Assembly (NCBI GenBank): GCA_013697705.1
Contig: JACCWJ010000049.1
Span: forward strand, 1 to 64,000
Origin: Gammaproteobacteria bacterium
Lineage (GTDB): Bacteria > Pseudomonadota > Gammaproteobacteria > UBA6002
DNA: 64,000 nt
Reading direction: 5' to 3'
Shown here piece after piece: positions 8,637 to 21,260 of the stretch (position 1 is its first letter; each line of letters begins with the position of its first letter). The notes under the pieces were generated by a model. The model did no database searches and was not told where the DNA came from. It worked only from the letters and a program-made list of their open reading frames with translations. Position numbers and translations under genes: made by a program.

Positions 8637-11600
8637 TTAATTTGATATATTTTCGGATAATTTTTTTAAATTAGGCTTATCCCAAGCGCCTGTAACATTA
8701 TAGTGAATTTCCGTCATTTGCTTCACCTGTCGGCTTAAAACCTTATCTGCTAACCAGGTAGCGGCACCCACTATGGGGCCGGCAGTAAGAGTAGCGACAA
8801 TAGGTAGACTTGAAGTGACATAAGGATTAATCGTCAATCTAAGATTATAGTCTTTAGCTATCAAGCCTATTCTTCCATTAATTCGAACTTTTGCAACTGG
8901 TCCGTCAATCGATGCATTCTCAGTAAAGACATTCCCGTCTTTAAAGCGGAATAATCCTCGCATGTCATCAAAACTAAAACCAGGCTGAGTTAAGTCACTA
9001 AAGTCCAACATAAGTCGCCGCTGTAATGTTTGCAAACTAAATAGAGTCAGTATCCTGCCCATATCCATGCCAAAATTTGCTTGGTTACTCAGTTTAGTTA
9101 TTCTGCCTTTGGTAAGGTGTAAATTTAAAGCACCATTTAAGGTCTTAGCTTTAAGATCAAAGGGTGAATCAGACCATACCATATTAAAATCACCGCTGCC
9201 TTGCCCTTTAACCATATTATCTGTAACTTGCCATTTATTTAATATGGCGCCTAGATTGGTGCTCTCAAAGCGACCATTAAGCACAGTTTGATGTTGACCA
9301 TTCATTAGCCGCCAAATGCCAGTAGCATTCACAAGTAACGCGTCTTCCTTTATCACCGCTTGTTTAATTAAAAGATTATTTCCCTCTAAACGAAGTTTCA
9401 AATCAATATTTTTGATAAGTTTGTCTTTTAATTTGAAATTTGAAATTGTTAAATCCATTGGAGGAATATTCTTGGGAGTTAAATCATTTTCAAACAGCTT
9501 ATCATCCATTAACGCAACCGTTTGGAGAGCAATTTTTAAGGGGGAGCGAGGATAGTCTCCTGGTATTTTGATTTGCCCCTTCAGCGACGGACTATCTAGC
9601 TGAATTTCTCCGCGTTCAAATTCAACTCGTTCATGGCCCTGCTTGAAATTCAAGGCTCCCTGAATTTGATCACCATAATGAAACAGCAATTTTTTTATGT
9701 GTTCTTCACTATTAAATTGCACCTGACTGGGACGAATACTGTTGGCAGTTTTACTCAAGGCTCCCGGTAGGTTAACTTTCATGCCTAACAAATCGCTACT
9801 CACCGCAAGCATCATGATAGGATGACCCTCTATAGGCACTAACCAATTAAATTTAGCATTAAAAGCGCTGGTGCCTTGAAATAAATTAAAAGATTTATAA
9901 TTTAAAAATGTTTGTAGATCTGCAGCGCTAACCTTGCCCTTGATATCAAAATTTGTAGATTTGCCCAATTTATTTTCAAGCGTACTGATTGTGATATTAA
10001 AGGGTTTATGAAAAAGTTCACCCGCAATAATTTTACTGTCGGCAGAGTCATTCTGAAAATTTAATTCACCGTTGAGATGAGAGAATGCAGAGTGTGCATT
10101 AATATTTACATCAGTATTATCAAGTTTTACCCGGCCCCTAATCTGAACTTTATTTTTAAGGTCTCTGTCTAAAGGGAGCGACATGTTAAGCGCTAATTGC
10201 CATTTACCATCAAGATCCAAAGAAGTATTTTTAACTGGCATGAATTTTGCAAGTGGATTTTGATGGCTATCGATCTTAATACGTTGCAAAGAAGAAGTAG
10301 TCACTAATCCCTGCAACAGGAGTATGGGTCGACTCAGATCCGTTATTTCTGCTTTTGCGTAATCAATTTGAGCACCGAGTGTTGTTGCACGTTTGGTCAT
10401 AATTAGCATAGAAGCACCTTCAAAATGCACTCGCGCTCGAAGATGGTCCACCTCTGGCCAACCTTCTTCATAATGAAGAATTCCACTCTCCAAATCCCCT
10501 GCTACCAGGAATTTGCCCTTTCCCTGCACAAATGGAAAATCATGCATAGCTCCATTTAATTGGAATGAGCCATGATGAATAGCGCCGCCTTTTATCGCTT
10601 TATCAAGCCAAGTCACCACATTTTTGGGGATCAATGTGACCGGGAAATATTTAGAAATATATTTGAGATCTACTATATTGAAATTGAATTTGGATTGTAT
10701 GCGCGGACTGCTGTGGTTTTGAGGAATGAAGATATTCATATATCCCAAAGCGTGACCTTCCGGGGTCGTTAAATCGACATTTTTTATTTTAATTTGCCAA
10801 TTTTTTTCAGAATCTTTAACCCAGTTGATGTGGCCAGTTATTTTTTTTATTGGGATGTTTGATCTAAACTGAGGTGCGTAGCTAAGCACAGCATCTTTCG
10901 TATCCAAGATGACACTTCCATTAAGAGATGAGAAATTCAGCTCACCACTAAGATGATGGATACCCGGAAATTTACCCCAAGGAGAAAAACTTACGGCTCT
11001 TAATTTTCCTTTTATTGAAAAGTTTTGATCACTACTATATTGCAAAATAAAATCGTCTATTTTACCACTGGGTTTGAATGCACTAAGCGCTTCATTCATT
11101 CGAGCAGAAACCATCTCATTATTAATCAGAAATTGACTCACTTGTAGTAGCGGCAATCTATCTACCTTAAGCAATCGAGTTACACCTTTTGGAGTTTTGA
11201 CTTGTTGCCACGTCAATTCATGAATGGGAAGTAATTTTCCCGACATATATACATTTAAGTGCTCAGTTAATAGTGACCACTTATTGGGCTGATAATGGGC
11301 TGAAAAAAGTGTCGAGATGGCATTGGCTTGATACACTTTACCAACGTGGTTATTTTTAATAATAACATCTCGGGCCGCTAAAGAACCCTCAGCCATTGAA
11401 TGATGAGGGGTGGAAGAAATATTCATGTCAACCTTGGCATTACCCTGTAAAAACGCTAGGTTTCCGCCCAATTTATTAAGTAATAGGTTATTTGAAACAG
11501 GAATATTTGCGACTGAAAGGTGCAATTTAGTGTAAATCATCTGTCTACTCAAAAAGCTACCATAAATAGTACCTGCAAAAGCAGTCGGTGATTGATTCCA

Positions 11601-12206
11601 CAGGTGCGCCTGCCCAAGAAAAGTGCGTGAAAAAAGGCGACTTTGTTCAGCAAATGACAGCTTAGAAATGAACATTTTATGACCGATTTGATCAAAATAG
11701 GTGATATCCACATCCCGGAGATTTTTTTTACCACTTGCCAGAAAAGAATCTATTAAATAATTCAGTTTTCGCCTGTCCTTGGTATGCAACTGTGCTTGTA
11801 GAGCTGGAATGTCGTTAATATCGAAAATGCCATTAGGCCTTTCTTTTAATATTAGATGTGTACCCTGAATATCTATGTCGCCTGGGATTATCTGCCCACG
11901 CCATACGCTGGCGAAGAAATTAATCCCTATGCTGAGTTTGTTAATATGAAGCAAACTCACGCCCCGGGAATCATTTATAGAAAAATCATTAATTTCTAAG
12001 TGGGGTTTCAGGCCCTGCCAGGAGGTCGTTAGGGTACCAATATGAACCGGCTGATCTAGCTTGGATGATAGAAATTTTTCCACCCCCGCAACATTGCCAA
12101 CCGATTTATACAAGGGTGCTAGATAATTATTTAAAACAAAAAGGGGGGTTAAGATTAGCACAGCACTTATAAAAACTGCGCGTAATATACGTAACGATTT
12201 CACCAT
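8637..12206 (-). CDS. yhdP: YhdP, AsmA-like inter-membrane lipid transport protein
   Basis: This 1189-residue protein has an N-terminal membrane anchor (residues about 7-27) and a very long beta-rich body of the AsmA/TamB/YhdP class (DUF3971). The C-terminus ends in the AsmA-like section with repeated [15 protein letters not shown] and FRFKDGNVF segments. In E. coli, YhdP with TamB and YdbH carries phospholipid to the outer membrane across the periplasm. It lies 27 bases downstream of mreD, and its stop codon touches the start of tldD. The maf and rng genes that usually stand between mreD and yhdP are absent. Confidence 0.92.
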   Translation of the reverse strand: MVKSLRILRAVFISAVLILTPLFVLNNYLAPLYKSVGNVAGVEKFLSSKLDQPVHIGTLTTSWQGLKPHLEINDFSINDSRGVSLLHINKLSIGINFFASVWRGQIIPGDIDIQGTHLILKERPNGIFDINDIPALQAQLHTKDRRKLNYLIDSFLASGKKNLRDVDITYFDQIGHKMFISKLSFAEQSRLFSRTFLGQAHLWNQSPTAFAGTIYGSFLSRQMIYTKLHLSVANIPVSNNLLLNKLGGNLAFLQGNAKVDMNISSTPHHSMAEGSLAARDVIIKNNHVGKVYQANAISTLFSAHYQPNKWSLLTEHLNVYMSGKLLPIHELTWQQVKTPKGVTRLLKVDRLPLLQVSQFLINNEMVSARMNEALSAFKPSGKIDDFILQYSSDQNFSIKGKLRAVSFSPWGKFPGIHHLSGELNFSSLNGSVILDTKDAVLSYAPQFRSNIPIKKITGHINWVKDSEKNWQIKIKNVDLTTPEGHALGYMNIFIPQNHSSPRIQSKFNFNIVDLKYISKYFPVTLIPKNVVTWLDKAIKGGAIHHGSFQLNGAMHDFPFVQGKGKFLVAGDLESGILHYEEGWPEVDHLRARVHFEGASMLIMTKRATTLGAQIDYAKAEITDLSRPILLLQGLVTTSSLQRIKIDSHQNPLAKFMPVKNTSLDLDGKWQLALNMSLPLDRDLKNKVQIRGRVKLDNTDVNINAHSAFSHLNGELNFQNDSADSKIIAGELFHKPFNITISTLENKLGKSTNFDIKGKVSAADLQTFLNYKSFNLFQGTSAFNAKFNWLVPIEGHPIMMLAVSSDLLGMKVNLPGALSKTANSIRPSQVQFNSEEHIKKLLFHYGDQIQGALNFKQGHERVEFERGEIQLDSPSLKGQIKIPGDYPRSPLKIALQTVALMDDKLFENDLTPKNIPPMDLTISNFKLKDKLIKNIDLKLRLEGNNLLIKQAVIKEDALLVNATGIWRLMNGQHQTVLNGRFESTNLGAILNKWQVTDNMVKGQGSGDFNMVWSDSPFDLKAKTLNGALNLHLTKGRITKLSNQANFGMDMGRILTLFSLQTLQRRLMLDFSDLTQPGFSFDDMRGLFRFKDGNVFTENASIDGPVAKVRINGRIGLIAKDYNLRLTINPYVTSSLPIVATLTAGPIVGAATWLADKVLSRQVKQMTEIHYNVTGAWDKPNLKKLSENISN

Positions 12207-12233
12207 AACAAACTACGATCACTAAAAATTTTG

Positions 12234-12725
12234 CTAAGATACATTAAATTTGCGTCTAAGATCTCTTAATATAATAAAAACCCAAGGCCAAAGTAAAGCA
12301 CTAGTGATCGCTGGAGACCAGAATTCCCAAGTCCTGGGCAAAACGCCCAGTAATCCTTGCACCCAATAAAGAAGCGCCAGATAAACAAAGGATAAGAAAA
12401 ATACGATTATCGTTTTTTGCCAGATGGGATAGAGGCGGATTCGCGGATGAAACTTAACAATAAAGTAGGCCACAACGGCCAACGCCAAAGCATGCTGACC
12501 CAATAGTGTTCCTTGAAGTACATCGAGTAACAAGCCAATAAACCAGGCCATTCCCACACTAATACGCTCAGGAAGTGCTAAACACCAGTACACCATCACT
12601 AACATAACCCATAGCGGCCGCAACCAATTGGCCCAATTTGGCAGAGGCAAAATGGTCAGCATCATGGCTATGCACAATGTAATCCCTATAATAAAAATTC
12701 GCTGAGGAAAACTTGCAGATCGCAT
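12234..12725 (-). CDS. mreD: Rod shape-determining protein MreD
   Basis: MreD is a small integral membrane protein of the elongasome. It has 163 residues with about five hydrophobic helices, including IFIIGITLCIAMMLTILPLP at the start and the MVYWCLALPERISVGMAW segment that is typical of MreD. Its ATG overlaps the mreC stop as TAATG, so the two are translationally coupled. Confidence 0.92.
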   Translation of the reverse strand: MRSASFPQRIFIIGITLCIAMMLTILPLPNWANWLRPLWVMLVMVYWCLALPERISVGMAWFIGLLLDVLQGTLLGQHALALAVVAYFIVKFHPRIRLYPIWQKTIIVFFLSFVYLALLYWVQGLLGVLPRTWEFWSPAITSALLWPWVFIILRDLRRKFNVS

Positions 12726-13663
12726 TATTGGGGTTCCATTTCATCAGATTGGTCTAACTCAGTAGCACTAGTATCTTCTTCAGCCTTAGTACTTTTTCCC
12801 GTGGTTTTGGTGGACTGATTTTCGGTTGTCTGCTCAGCTTTTATTTTTTTTGGCCAGACAAGCAATACTTGACGACTTTGATTAACGTGTGCAGCGGGCG
12901 TCAAACTTATATTGGTAAATCTTCCACCGGGAGGTAGTTTTACATTATTGATGACACCGACGGGATACCCGGGGGGGTAGTGACCGCCTAATCCGGATGT
13001 AATCAAGTAGTCTCCCTTACGAAAGTCTGTAGTGAGAGGAACATTGATTAATTCCAGAACGCCATCGAATCCTAACCCACTTGCAATAGCACGATTCCCA
13101 TTGCGGTTATTTTGAACTGGAATTGCGCTTCGAGGATCAGTGATTAATAAGACTCGGCTATTTATGGGACCTACCGCAATGACTTGACCCATTACCCCAT
13201 AGGCATCCAACACTGGCTGCCCCACATATACCCCGTCCCTTTCTCCTTTATCAATAACAATTTGTTGAGTATAAGGAGCGAGATCGACAGCGAGTAATTG
13301 CGCAACAGTCACTTTTTCATGAATATTTGAAGACGAGCGTAACAAAGCCTTTAATTGCTCATTTTCTCTTTCTAAGGCTAAGACTTTTTGAAGTTTCGCA
13401 TAGAGTAATAATTGACGTGCCCGTAATTGAGCATTTTCAACTAAAAGGTTTTGTTGTGTGGTAAAGCTCGTATCCACCCATCGAATAAATTCAACAGGAC
13501 GATCTACCAGATATTGCATAGGTGCAACCACCAATGACAGCACTGATCTAAAACGACCAAAGTAGTTAAATTGATGATCCAGTGTCATCAAAACACAAGA
13601 GCAAACTATAAATACAAGTAATCTTACGCCCAAAAAAGGACTTCGACGAAATAACTCCTTAAT
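12725..13663 (-). CDS. mreC: Rod shape-determining protein MreC, probable ATT start
   Basis: MreC is a periplasmic elongasome scaffold with one N-terminal membrane helix, a coiled coil (about residues 75-105, with ERENEQLKALL) and a beta domain with GVMGQVI and GLGGHYPPGYPVG. The first standard start in frame is TTG at 13633, which has no ribosome site. Ten codons upstream an ATT at 13661-13663 follows AGGAG with a 7-base spacer, and would give KELFRRSPFLGVRLL, the usual basic MreC N-terminus. No ATG, GTG or TTG lies between that ATT and the preceding in-frame TGA. An acidic, Thr/Glu-rich tail follows the beta domain. Confidence 0.9.
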   Translation of the reverse strand: MKELFRRSPFLGVRLLVFIVCSCVLMTLDHQFNYFGRFRSVLSLVVAPMQYLVDRPVEFIRWVDTSFTTQQNLLVENAQLRARQLLLYAKLQKVLALERENEQLKALLRSSSNIHEKVTVAQLLAVDLAPYTQQIVIDKGERDGVYVGQPVLDAYGVMGQVIAVGPINSRVLLITDPRSAIPVQNNRNGNRAIASGLGFDGVLELINVPLTTDFRKGDYLITSGLGGHYPPGYPVGVINNVKLPPGGRFTNISLTPAAHVNQSRQVLLVWPKKIKAEQTTENQSTKTTGKSTKAEEDTSATELDQSDEMEPQ

Positions 13664-13740
13664 TTCGATTCTCCTAAGCCGTTGTCTCTTTATTAACGCT
13701 TCTCATAGGAAAAGATGAAGAAAATTTAGGGAAACAACTA

Positions 13741-14808
<1,068 letters not shown>

Positions 14809-14886
14809 TTACAAAACTGTGCTAACTTTATCTGAATTTTTTTTACCAGTCGAGATTAATTTGAAATGCTTATTTCATCTTTATGC

Positions 14887-14915
14887 TTAACATGAATAGG
14901 ATCCCCCTGTATAAT
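14887..14915 (+). promoter_or_regulatory. Sigma-70 promoter of gatCAB
   Basis: TTAACA (14887-14892) and TATAAT (14910-14915) are 17 bases apart and about 35 bases upstream of the gatC start. The element lies in the divergent mreB/gatC gap. Confidence 0.75.
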
Positions 14916-14950
14916 TTTTTGTTTAATTTAAAATAGATAGGGGAATCCGA

Positions 14951-15277
14951 GTGTCAACATTAACTCGAGAAAATATCGAAAAAGTTGCTCACCTAGCCAG
15001 ACTTGCTATTTCAGAAGAGGAGATTTTGACACACGTTCGAAATTTATCAAATATTTTAGAGCTGGTCGAACAGATGAATTCTGTTGACACCCAAGGCATC
15101 ACCCCCATGGCCCACCCCCTGGATATCCCTCAGCCATTACGCATAGATAGGGTTACAGAAAAAAATGAGCGCGCGTTATTGCAAAGCGTAGCCGAACCTT
15201 CCGCGATAAAGTCGGGCTTATATATAGTCCCCAAGGCGTACGATACCGTAAAAGAGTTTGAAACAATTGAAGAGTAA
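14951..15277 (+). CDS. gatC: Asp/Glu-tRNA amidotransferase subunit C
   Basis: GatC is the small clamp that holds GatA to GatB in the enzyme that turns Glu-tRNA(Gln) and/or Asp-tRNA(Asn) into the amide form. The 108 residues include [21 protein letters not shown], represented by [10 protein letters not shown], and the Pro-rich [10 protein letters not shown] segment. The start is GTG, with AGGGG about eight bases before it. It leads the gatCAB operon; gatA follows four bases after its stop. Confidence 0.95.
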   Translation: MSTLTRENIEKVAHLARLAISEEEILTHVRNLSNILELVEQMNSVDTQGITPMAHPLDIPQPLRIDRVTEKNERALLQSVAEPSAIKSGLYIVPKAYDTVKEFETIEE

Positions 15278-15281
15278 TGAT

Positions 15282-16745
15282 ATGCATAATCGAACTATTG
15301 CCGAATTGAGCACAGACTTGGCCAACAAAGAATACTCTAGTGTTGAGCTTACGACCCATTTCTTAGACCGCATTAAAAAAATTGATCCTGCCTTAAATAG
15401 TTTTATCACTGTTTCTGAAGAGGTGGCTCTAGATCAGGCTAAAAATGCCGATCAAGCTAGAACAAATCATACCCACCCCTCTCCCTTGATGGGAATCCCC
15501 TTCGCGCACAAAGATATTTTCTGTACCCAGGGTGTCAAAACTTCTTGCGGCTCAAAAATGCTTGATAATTTCATCTCTCCTTACAGCGCGAGCGTAGTTG
15601 ATCGACTTAGTGAGGCAGGAGTCGTCTTATTAGGCAAGACCAACATGGATGAATTTGCTATGGGGTCTTCGAATGAAACAAGTTTTTATGGTGCGGTACG
15701 CAATCCTTGGGATCTAGAAAGAGTACCCGGTGGGTCTTCGGGCGGTTCTGCTGCTGCAGTCGCGGCGAGACTAACTCCCGCTGCGACCGGCACAGATACG
15801 GGAGGCTCGATACGACAACCTGCTGCATTATGCGGAATAACAGGACTCAAACCTACTTATGGACGTGTCTCTCGCTATGGCATGATTGCATTTGCATCCA
15901 GCCTAGATCAAGGCGGCCCGATGACCTTAACCGCAGAAGATGCGGCCATGCTACTCAATGTTATGGCTGGCCATGATGAGAAAGATTCCACTTGTATTGA
16001 TCAACCCACACCCGATTATACGAAAACATTAAATGATTCCTTAGAGGGATTAAAAATTGGTCTTCCTAAAGAGTATTTTAGAGAAGGTCTTGATCCTCAG
16101 GTTGAAGCCATTGTCCAAAATGTTATAAAAGAATATGAGAAACTTGGCGCAACGGTTAAAGAAATTAGCTTGCCTAATCAACACCTCTCTGTGCCTGTGT
16201 ATTATGTAGTGGCACCCGCAGAGTGCTCTTCAAATTTAGCGCGTTATGATGGCATCCGGTTTGGATACCGCTGCGAAAATCCTCGTGACCTTGAGGATTT
16301 TTATAAACGAACACGAGGCGAAGGATTTGGGGAAGAAGTTAAGCGACGTATCATGATTGGTACTTATGCTCTATCCGCCGGTTATTACGATGCCTATTAT
16401 ATTCAAGCCCAAAAGATACGACGCCTTATTAGCAATGATTTTGTTGAAGCCTTTAAAGAAGTAGATGTCATCATTGGACCTACTACCCCTACTCCTGCTT
16501 TTAAAATAGGTGAGAAATCTAACGATCCAGTGAGCATGTACTTATCCGATATTTATACCATTTCCGTAAATCTCGCAGGGTTACCTGGGATTTCTATTCC
16601 TGCTGGCTTTGTGAATGACTTACCCATCGGAGTACAATTAATAACGGATTATTTTACTGAAGCTAAATTGTTGAATATTGCTCATCGATACCAGCAGGTT
16701 ACAAAATGGCACCAACATGTCCCGCCACAAGTACAAACAGTGTGA
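15282..16745 (+). CDS. gatA: Asp/Glu-tRNA amidotransferase subunit A
   Basis: GatA is the amidase-signature subunit that releases ammonia from glutamine. Ser-cisSer-Lys signature elements are visible: the Lys in PFAHKDIFC, the [13 protein letters not shown] loop and [12 protein letters not shown]. The length of about 487 residues is normal. The ATG at 15282 is chosen; the frame is open to a TTG at 15258 that would overlap gatC. Confidence 0.97.
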   Translation: MHNRTIAELSTDLANKEYSSVELTTHFLDRIKKIDPALNSFITVSEEVALDQAKNADQARTNHTHPSPLMGIPFAHKDIFCTQGVKTSCGSKMLDNFISPYSASVVDRLSEAGVVLLGKTNMDEFAMGSSNETSFYGAVRNPWDLERVPGGSSGGSAAAVAARLTPAATGTDTGGSIRQPAALCGITGLKPTYGRVSRYGMIAFASSLDQGGPMTLTAEDAAMLLNVMAGHDEKDSTCIDQPTPDYTKTLNDSLEGLKIGLPKEYFREGLDPQVEAIVQNVIKEYEKLGATVKEISLPNQHLSVPVYYVVAPAECSSNLARYDGIRFGYRCENPRDLEDFYKRTRGEGFGEEVKRRIMIGTYALSAGYYDAYYIQAQKIRRLISNDFVEAFKEVDVIIGPTTPTPAFKIGEKSNDPVSMYLSDIYTISVNLAGLPGISIPAGFVNDLPIGVQLITDYFTEAKLLNIAHRYQQVTKWHQHVPPQVQTV

Positions 16746-16793
16746 GCTAGTAAGGGTAATTTGACCAACGCATTAATCCTATGAGGTAAAAAA

Positions 16794-18230
16794 ATGGAGT
16801 GGGAAACTGTTATCGGACTTGAAGTACACGTCCAACTTTCAACACAATCAAAATTATTTTCTGGATCCTCTACCGCTTACGGTGGAGATCCTAACACTCA
16901 GGCTTGCCCGATTGATTTAGGTCTGCCTGGCGTTTTACCTGTTCTGAATGGGGATGCCATAAAAATGGCAGTAAAGTTTGGCCTAAGCGTAGGCGCCGAA
17001 ATTTGTTATCGCAGCGTTTTTGCTCGGAAAAACTATTTCTATCCTGACCTACCGAAAGGGTATCAAATAAGCCAATACGAACTTCCTATTGTGTATCAAG
17101 GCTATTTAGATATTACTTTAGACGATGGCCATATAAAACGAATTGGTATAACGCGAGCTCATTTAGAAGAAGATGCAGGAAAATCTATCCATGAAGAAAC
17201 GACTGATCAATCCGGAATTGATTTAAATCGAGCCGGCACTGCATTAATAGAAATTGTTTCTGAGCCAGACATTCGAGATGCAAAAGAAGCGGTTTCTTAT
17301 CTTAAAACACTCCATTCATTAGTGCGTTATTTAGACATTAGCGATGGCAATATGCAAGAAGGATCATTTCGGTGTGATGCTAACGTTTCCGTTAGACCAA
17401 AGGGACAAAAAGAATTTGGCACACGAGCAGAAATAAAAAATATAAACTCATTTCGCTTTGTGGAACGAGCAATCAATTATGAAGTAGAAAGACAAATTGA
17501 TCTCATAGAAAGCGGAGGCACTGTCATACAAGAAACCCGACTTTATGATTCTGATAAAAATGAAACGCGATCAATGCGTAGCAAGGAAGAAGCTATGGAT
17601 TACCGTTATTTTCCGGATCCAGATTTACTCCCCATTGTTTTAGATAAAGGATTTGTTGAGGGTATTAGAGAAACATTACCTGAACTACCGGCAGCCAAAT
17701 GTCTTCGTTTTGAAAAAGAGTATGAATTATCTACCTATGACGCCAACATATTAGTCTCTAATAAGGAGATGGCCGAATATTTTGAAACTGCCCTAGCTAA
17801 TACAAACGCTACTCCAAAAATGCTAGCAAATTGGATAATTGGAGATTTATCTGCTGCATTAAACAAAGAAAATTTGGATATTACGCAGTCCCCTATTTCG
17901 CCACAAAACCTTGCTACCCTGCTTAATAGAATGGCAGACGATACTATTTCAGGAAAGCTTGCCAAAACAGTCTTTGAAAGCTTGTGGCAAAAAGAAGGTA
18001 CACCCGATGAAATTATTGCAAAAAAAGGTTTAACCCAGATTACTGACGCTAGCGCTATTGAAAAAATAATTGACGATATCTTAGCGTCAAACAGTGAACA
18101 AGTTGAGCAATATCGGGCCGGCAAAGATAAGGTATTTGGATTTTTAGTGGGCCAAATAATGAAAGAAACTAAAGGCAAGGCAAATCCAGCCCAGGTTAAT
18201 GATTTGTTGAAAAAGAAATTAGGGAATTGA
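16794..18230 (+). CDS. gatB: Asp/Glu-tRNA amidotransferase subunit B
   Basis: GatB activates the mischarged tRNA with ATP and accepts ammonia. The 478 residues start [13 protein letters not shown] and contain the [14 protein letters not shown] and [10 protein letters not shown] signatures, with the C-terminal GatB/YqeY domain (about residues 330-478) ending in [19 protein letters not shown] is placed before the ATG. It is the third gene of the operon. Confidence 0.97.
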   Translation: MEWETVIGLEVHVQLSTQSKLFSGSSTAYGGDPNTQACPIDLGLPGVLPVLNGDAIKMAVKFGLSVGAEICYRSVFARKNYFYPDLPKGYQISQYELPIVYQGYLDITLDDGHIKRIGITRAHLEEDAGKSIHEETTDQSGIDLNRAGTALIEIVSEPDIRDAKEAVSYLKTLHSLVRYLDISDGNMQEGSFRCDANVSVRPKGQKEFGTRAEIKNINSFRFVERAINYEVERQIDLIESGGTVIQETRLYDSDKNETRSMRSKEEAMDYRYFPDPDLLPIVLDKGFVEGIRETLPELPAAKCLRFEKEYELSTYDANILVSNKEMAEYFETALANTNATPKMLANWIIGDLSAALNKENLDITQSPISPQNLATLLNRMADDTISGKLAKTVFESLWQKEGTPDEIIAKKGLTQITDASAIEKIIDDILASNSEQVEQYRAGKDKVFGFLVGQIMKETKGKANPAQVNDLLKKKLGN

Positions 18231-18264
18231 TTCCAATCTTCTGCGCCAAAAGTTGGACCTGAAG

Positions 18265-19359
18265 ATGAAGCATATTTTAAAAAACCTACGGGCAGAATTT
18301 GTCTTTAATAAATATAGCTTCATCAATAGCTTGAAATCAATTTTAGCCTGCATCATCGGGCTAATTTTAACGCGACTATTAAACCTCGCCCAACCTCAGT
18401 GGGTCCTTATCTCGATTGTGATAGTTATGGCGTCACAATACCGTCTGGGCGGCGCAATGATCAAGGGTTACACCCGTCTTCTTGCGACAGCAATTGGGGC
18501 ATCTCTGGCCTCAGTAATTTTATTTCTTTATACCATTCATATCCTTCTGGTCTATGGCGTACTGTTAATTTTCATCGCTATTTTTATTTATTTTGCCACT
18601 AATTCGAAAGACTATGCTTACGCTTACACGCTTGGAGCGGTGACAATGATTGTCATCGTGGTTTCAGATAATCCGCAGTTTCAAAATGCCCTTTACCGAC
18701 TTTACGAAATTATCTTGGGAGTAATTGTAGCTATTTTAGTTTCACGCTTTGTCGCTCCAATCAAAGCGGAAGAAATGCTCTATAAAAATATAGCAAAAAC
18801 GCTGCACCTACTTAAAAATGTTTACCAATTATTTATTCGAGAAGACAAAACCTTCAATTTACAGGCTAAAGGCTCAAATCTTGAAGAGGAAATCATACAA
18901 AATTTTGCTGCTCAAAGTGTTCTCCTTCGAGAAGCCTGCACAGAAACTCATAAAATTCGTTCGCAACGTTCGCTATATATCATTTTATTAAGGCTAGAAC
19001 GTCGGCTTCTACGTAGTATTTATATGTTGCATTACACGCTGCGCATATCTCTGAGGAGTTTTGGCAACATTATCAGTATGCATGAATTTAAAATACTGCA
19101 TCGAATGATCACCACAATGATTGAAGATATTGCCCGAAAAATACAAAATAAAGATTACGTCTTACAAGAATTAAACTTGGATCCAAACTTTGACGATATT
19201 ACCGCTAAGCTTCTTGGCGTTTTTAACCAATATTCCTTCTCTGAAAAAAATAAAATTCATGCATTCATTTTTTGTCTTGGACATGTAATTTTAGTATTGA
19301 AGAGAATGAGGAAAATAGTAGTGGAGATATCTGCAGCGCCCTCCGACACACCCTCATAA
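18265..19359 (+). CDS. FUSC-family inner membrane protein
   Basis: The first 180 residues hold about six membrane helices. The motif QPQWVLISIVIVMASQYRLGG, seen here as PQWVLISIVIV, and the following GYTRLLATAIGA match fusaric-acid-resistance-like (FUSC/AaeB) proteins. A helical cytoplasmic domain follows. Such proteins are thought to export aromatic or other organic acids, but many are uncharacterised. The ATG at 18265 is preferred to a TTG at 18253. It follows gatB by about 35 bases and may be read through from gatCAB, though it has no functional link to it. Confidence 0.75.
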   Translation: MKHILKNLRAEFVFNKYSFINSLKSILACIIGLILTRLLNLAQPQWVLISIVIVMASQYRLGGAMIKGYTRLLATAIGASLASVILFLYTIHILLVYGVLLIFIAIFIYFATNSKDYAYAYTLGAVTMIVIVVSDNPQFQNALYRLYEIILGVIVAILVSRFVAPIKAEEMLYKNIAKTLHLLKNVYQLFIREDKTFNLQAKGSNLEEEIIQNFAAQSVLLREACTETHKIRSQRSLYIILLRLERRLLRSIYMLHYTLRISLRSFGNIISMHEFKILHRMITTMIEDIARKIQNKDYVLQELNLDPNFDDITAKLLGVFNQYSFSEKNKIHAFIFCLGHVILVLKRMRKIVVEISAAPSDTPS

Positions 19360-19386
19360 CTGTTCAGCCTCAGAGGCGAAGTTTAT

Positions 19387-19430
19387 ATTTGGCGGATTTT
19401 TCATTGAAATTCCGCCAAATCTGAACGTTC
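19387..19430. repeat. Hairpin carrying a dispersed repeat, copy 1
   Basis: ATTTGGCGGA (19387-19396) pairs with TCCGCCAAAT (19411-19420). The stretch 19397-19430 (TTTTTCATTGAAATTC ... GAACGTTC) matches 37415-37448 at 30 of 34 bases. It lies between the convergent FUSC and dps genes. Confidence 0.75.
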
Positions 19431-19449
19431 CTGTAACCTCTAAATTCAT

Positions 19450-19475
19450 GCAATAAAGCTTTAAAGCTTTATTGC
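19450..19475. terminator. 26-bp perfect palindrome at the end of dps
   Basis: The sequence is GCAATAAAGCTTT followed directly by its reverse complement, covering the dps stop codon. It could act as a terminator for the convergent dps and FUSC genes, though a T-run is only weakly present. Confidence 0.45.
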
Positions 19476-19918
19476 GCGTTTAAAGAACTTCGCAACATCC
19501 AGGCGGTTTTCTGGTGTTCTGTCTGGCGTTCGATCATTAAATCCATGGTTGACTGATCACCCTCTTCTTCCGCATTTTTGATCATTGATTGCAACTCATC
19601 AATTAAATGCTCATGATTTGCCAGCAATTCTCTGATCATTTCTTGAGCGGGGGGAATTTCATCGTCAAATTTAATACCGGCAAGCTTCTCAAATTTTGTG
19701 AAAGTTCCTGGTGCAACCACATTTAATGCACGTAGTCTTTCCGCTAAAACATCTACAGCGTCTGCAAGTGCTTCATATTGCTTCTCAAAGGCAGCATGCA
19801 ACATGAAAAATAATTCGCCGGTAACATTCCAATGAAAATTTTGGGTTTTGGTATAAAGTACATAGGTATCTGCAAGTAAATGGCGGAGATCTCTAACAAC
19901 TTTGCTTTCATTATCCAT
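19469..19918 (-). CDS. dps: Dps-family ferritin-like DNA-protection protein
   Basis: Dps forms a 12-subunit shell that oxidises Fe(II) with hydrogen peroxide and can bind DNA. In the 149-residue protein the intersubunit ferroxidase site is visible as NFHWNVTG (His near residue 29) and the later FEKQYEALADAVDVLAER segment. A basic DNA-binding N-terminal tail is not obvious, so it may act mainly in iron and oxidative-stress protection. TAGGAG precedes the ATG by a few bases. Confidence 0.92.
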   Translation of the reverse strand: MDNESKVVRDLRHLLADTYVLYTKTQNFHWNVTGELFFMLHAAFEKQYEALADAVDVLAERLRALNVVAPGTFTKFEKLAGIKFDDEIPPAQEMIRELLANHEHLIDELQSMIKNAEEEGDQSTMDLMIERQTEHQKTAWMLRSSLNAQ

Positions 19919-19994
19919 AAGCTACTCCTAAAATCTTTAAAAACATTTTTTCATTTTAGTATTTTTTGAAAACTATAGCCATCCTAAGCGCTGA

Positions 19995-21260
19995 TTATTC
20001 GCAGGTAACAAATCCGATGATCGCTTTTAGTCGATTTTGCGCATATAACAAAGGTATTCGATCGCGTCTCCACGGGGGAATGCGCCATGCTTGAAAGAGT
20101 TTTTTGAGGCAATGCCTATTTTGCCGATTTTTGAGCAAGCATTTTTCTCCGCCTTGCCGGAAACGTATGCTCACCTCTTGCAGTTCATGCAACTTTAAAC
20201 CTAATTGTTCTACTTCCTGCAACCTAATCACGCCCAGATCGCCAGGAAGAGGTAAGTCTTGCTGCAAATCCCAATCAATAACCAGATTGGGTGAGTGCTT
20301 TAGTAGAGGGCGCATAGCATAGAGATGATCTCCATAACGTCTTACTTCGACATTTTTCCATCGCAGTAACGGCACAGCATCAGGACGGGCATTCATGATT
20401 TCTTTTAGCAGCAAAGCTAATTTTTGAGTACTGGGTAACGACAAATTGAGCTGCTGCAACCAATAACGGATGATATGATTTTGAACAGGTAACGCGTGCT
20501 TTAAAACAGCTGGGATTGAGAGAGTTAATTGTTCAGGGTCAAAGGCCTCAACAAATACATCAGCGATTTGAGTTTCAATAAAATGATTAGCATTTGCGCA
20601 ATGTGTTGCCGCTCGCGATAGATTCTCGATCACTGCGGGCCAACGCGATTGGATAAGCGGAAGCAGAGAGTTTCTTAAATAATTACGATCGAACAGCAAA
20701 TTTCGATTACTTTCATCTTCAACCCAATTCAGTGTCTGGATTTCGGCATATTGCTTCAGTGATTCTTTATCAAATCCAAGTAAAGGTCGCGCTAATAACC
20801 CTTTTCCAAAACGAGTTGCTGCAGGCATCGATGCCAAACCTTTAGGCCCTGCACCTCTAAAAAGCTGTAATAGCAGTGTTTCCGCTTGATCGTTCCGATG
20901 ATGGCCGGTGACTAACACTTCCTTTTCAGAGAGCAATTCCTTAAAAACGTTATAACGCAAATTACGGGCTTGCTCTTCTACACTTTCATTGTCTCTTTTA
21001 ATATTAATATGCTTTATCACAAGAGGTATATGATAGCGTGCGCAGTAGGTGGTACATAGATCAGCCCACCGGTCAGCATTGGCACTAAGGCCATGGTGGA
21101 TGTGGATTGCACGAATTGAGATCCCTGTTTCGATTACGCTTAACTGGGAAAGCAAATCTAATAATACACTCGAATCAAGACCGCCACTAAAAGCAACGCA
21201 GAATGTCTTTGATTGCGTAAGCTCACGTAGTGATTTCTGAAAAGAATCGACCGTTAACAT
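19995..21260 (-). CDS. tilS: tRNA(Ile)-lysidine synthase
   Basis: TilS adds lysine to C34 of tRNA-Ile(CAU) so that it reads AUA. The PP-loop SGGLDSS sits near residue 25, followed by HIHHGLSANAD and VTGHHRNDQAET. The C-terminal TilS domain (about residues 340-421) includes RFRQGGEKC and the KKLFQAWRIPPWRRDRIP segment. The length of 421 residues is normal. The ATG overlaps the accA stop as TAATG, and accA-tilS is a common gammaproteobacterial pair. Confidence 0.96.
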   Translation of the reverse strand: MLTVDSFQKSLRELTQSKTFCVAFSGGLDSSVLLDLLSQLSVIETGISIRAIHIHHGLSANADRWADLCTTYCARYHIPLVIKHINIKRDNESVEEQARNLRYNVFKELLSEKEVLVTGHHRNDQAETLLLQLFRGAGPKGLASMPAATRFGKGLLARPLLGFDKESLKQYAEIQTLNWVEDESNRNLLFDRNYLRNSLLPLIQSRWPAVIENLSRAATHCANANHFIETQIADVFVEAFDPEQLTLSIPAVLKHALPVQNHIIRYWLQQLNLSLPSTQKLALLLKEIMNARPDAVPLLRWKNVEVRRYGDHLYAMRPLLKHSPNLVIDWDLQQDLPLPGDLGVIRLQEVEQLGLKLHELQEVSIRFRQGGEKCLLKNRQNRHCLKKLFQAWRIPPWRRDRIPLLYAQNRLKAIIGFVTCE

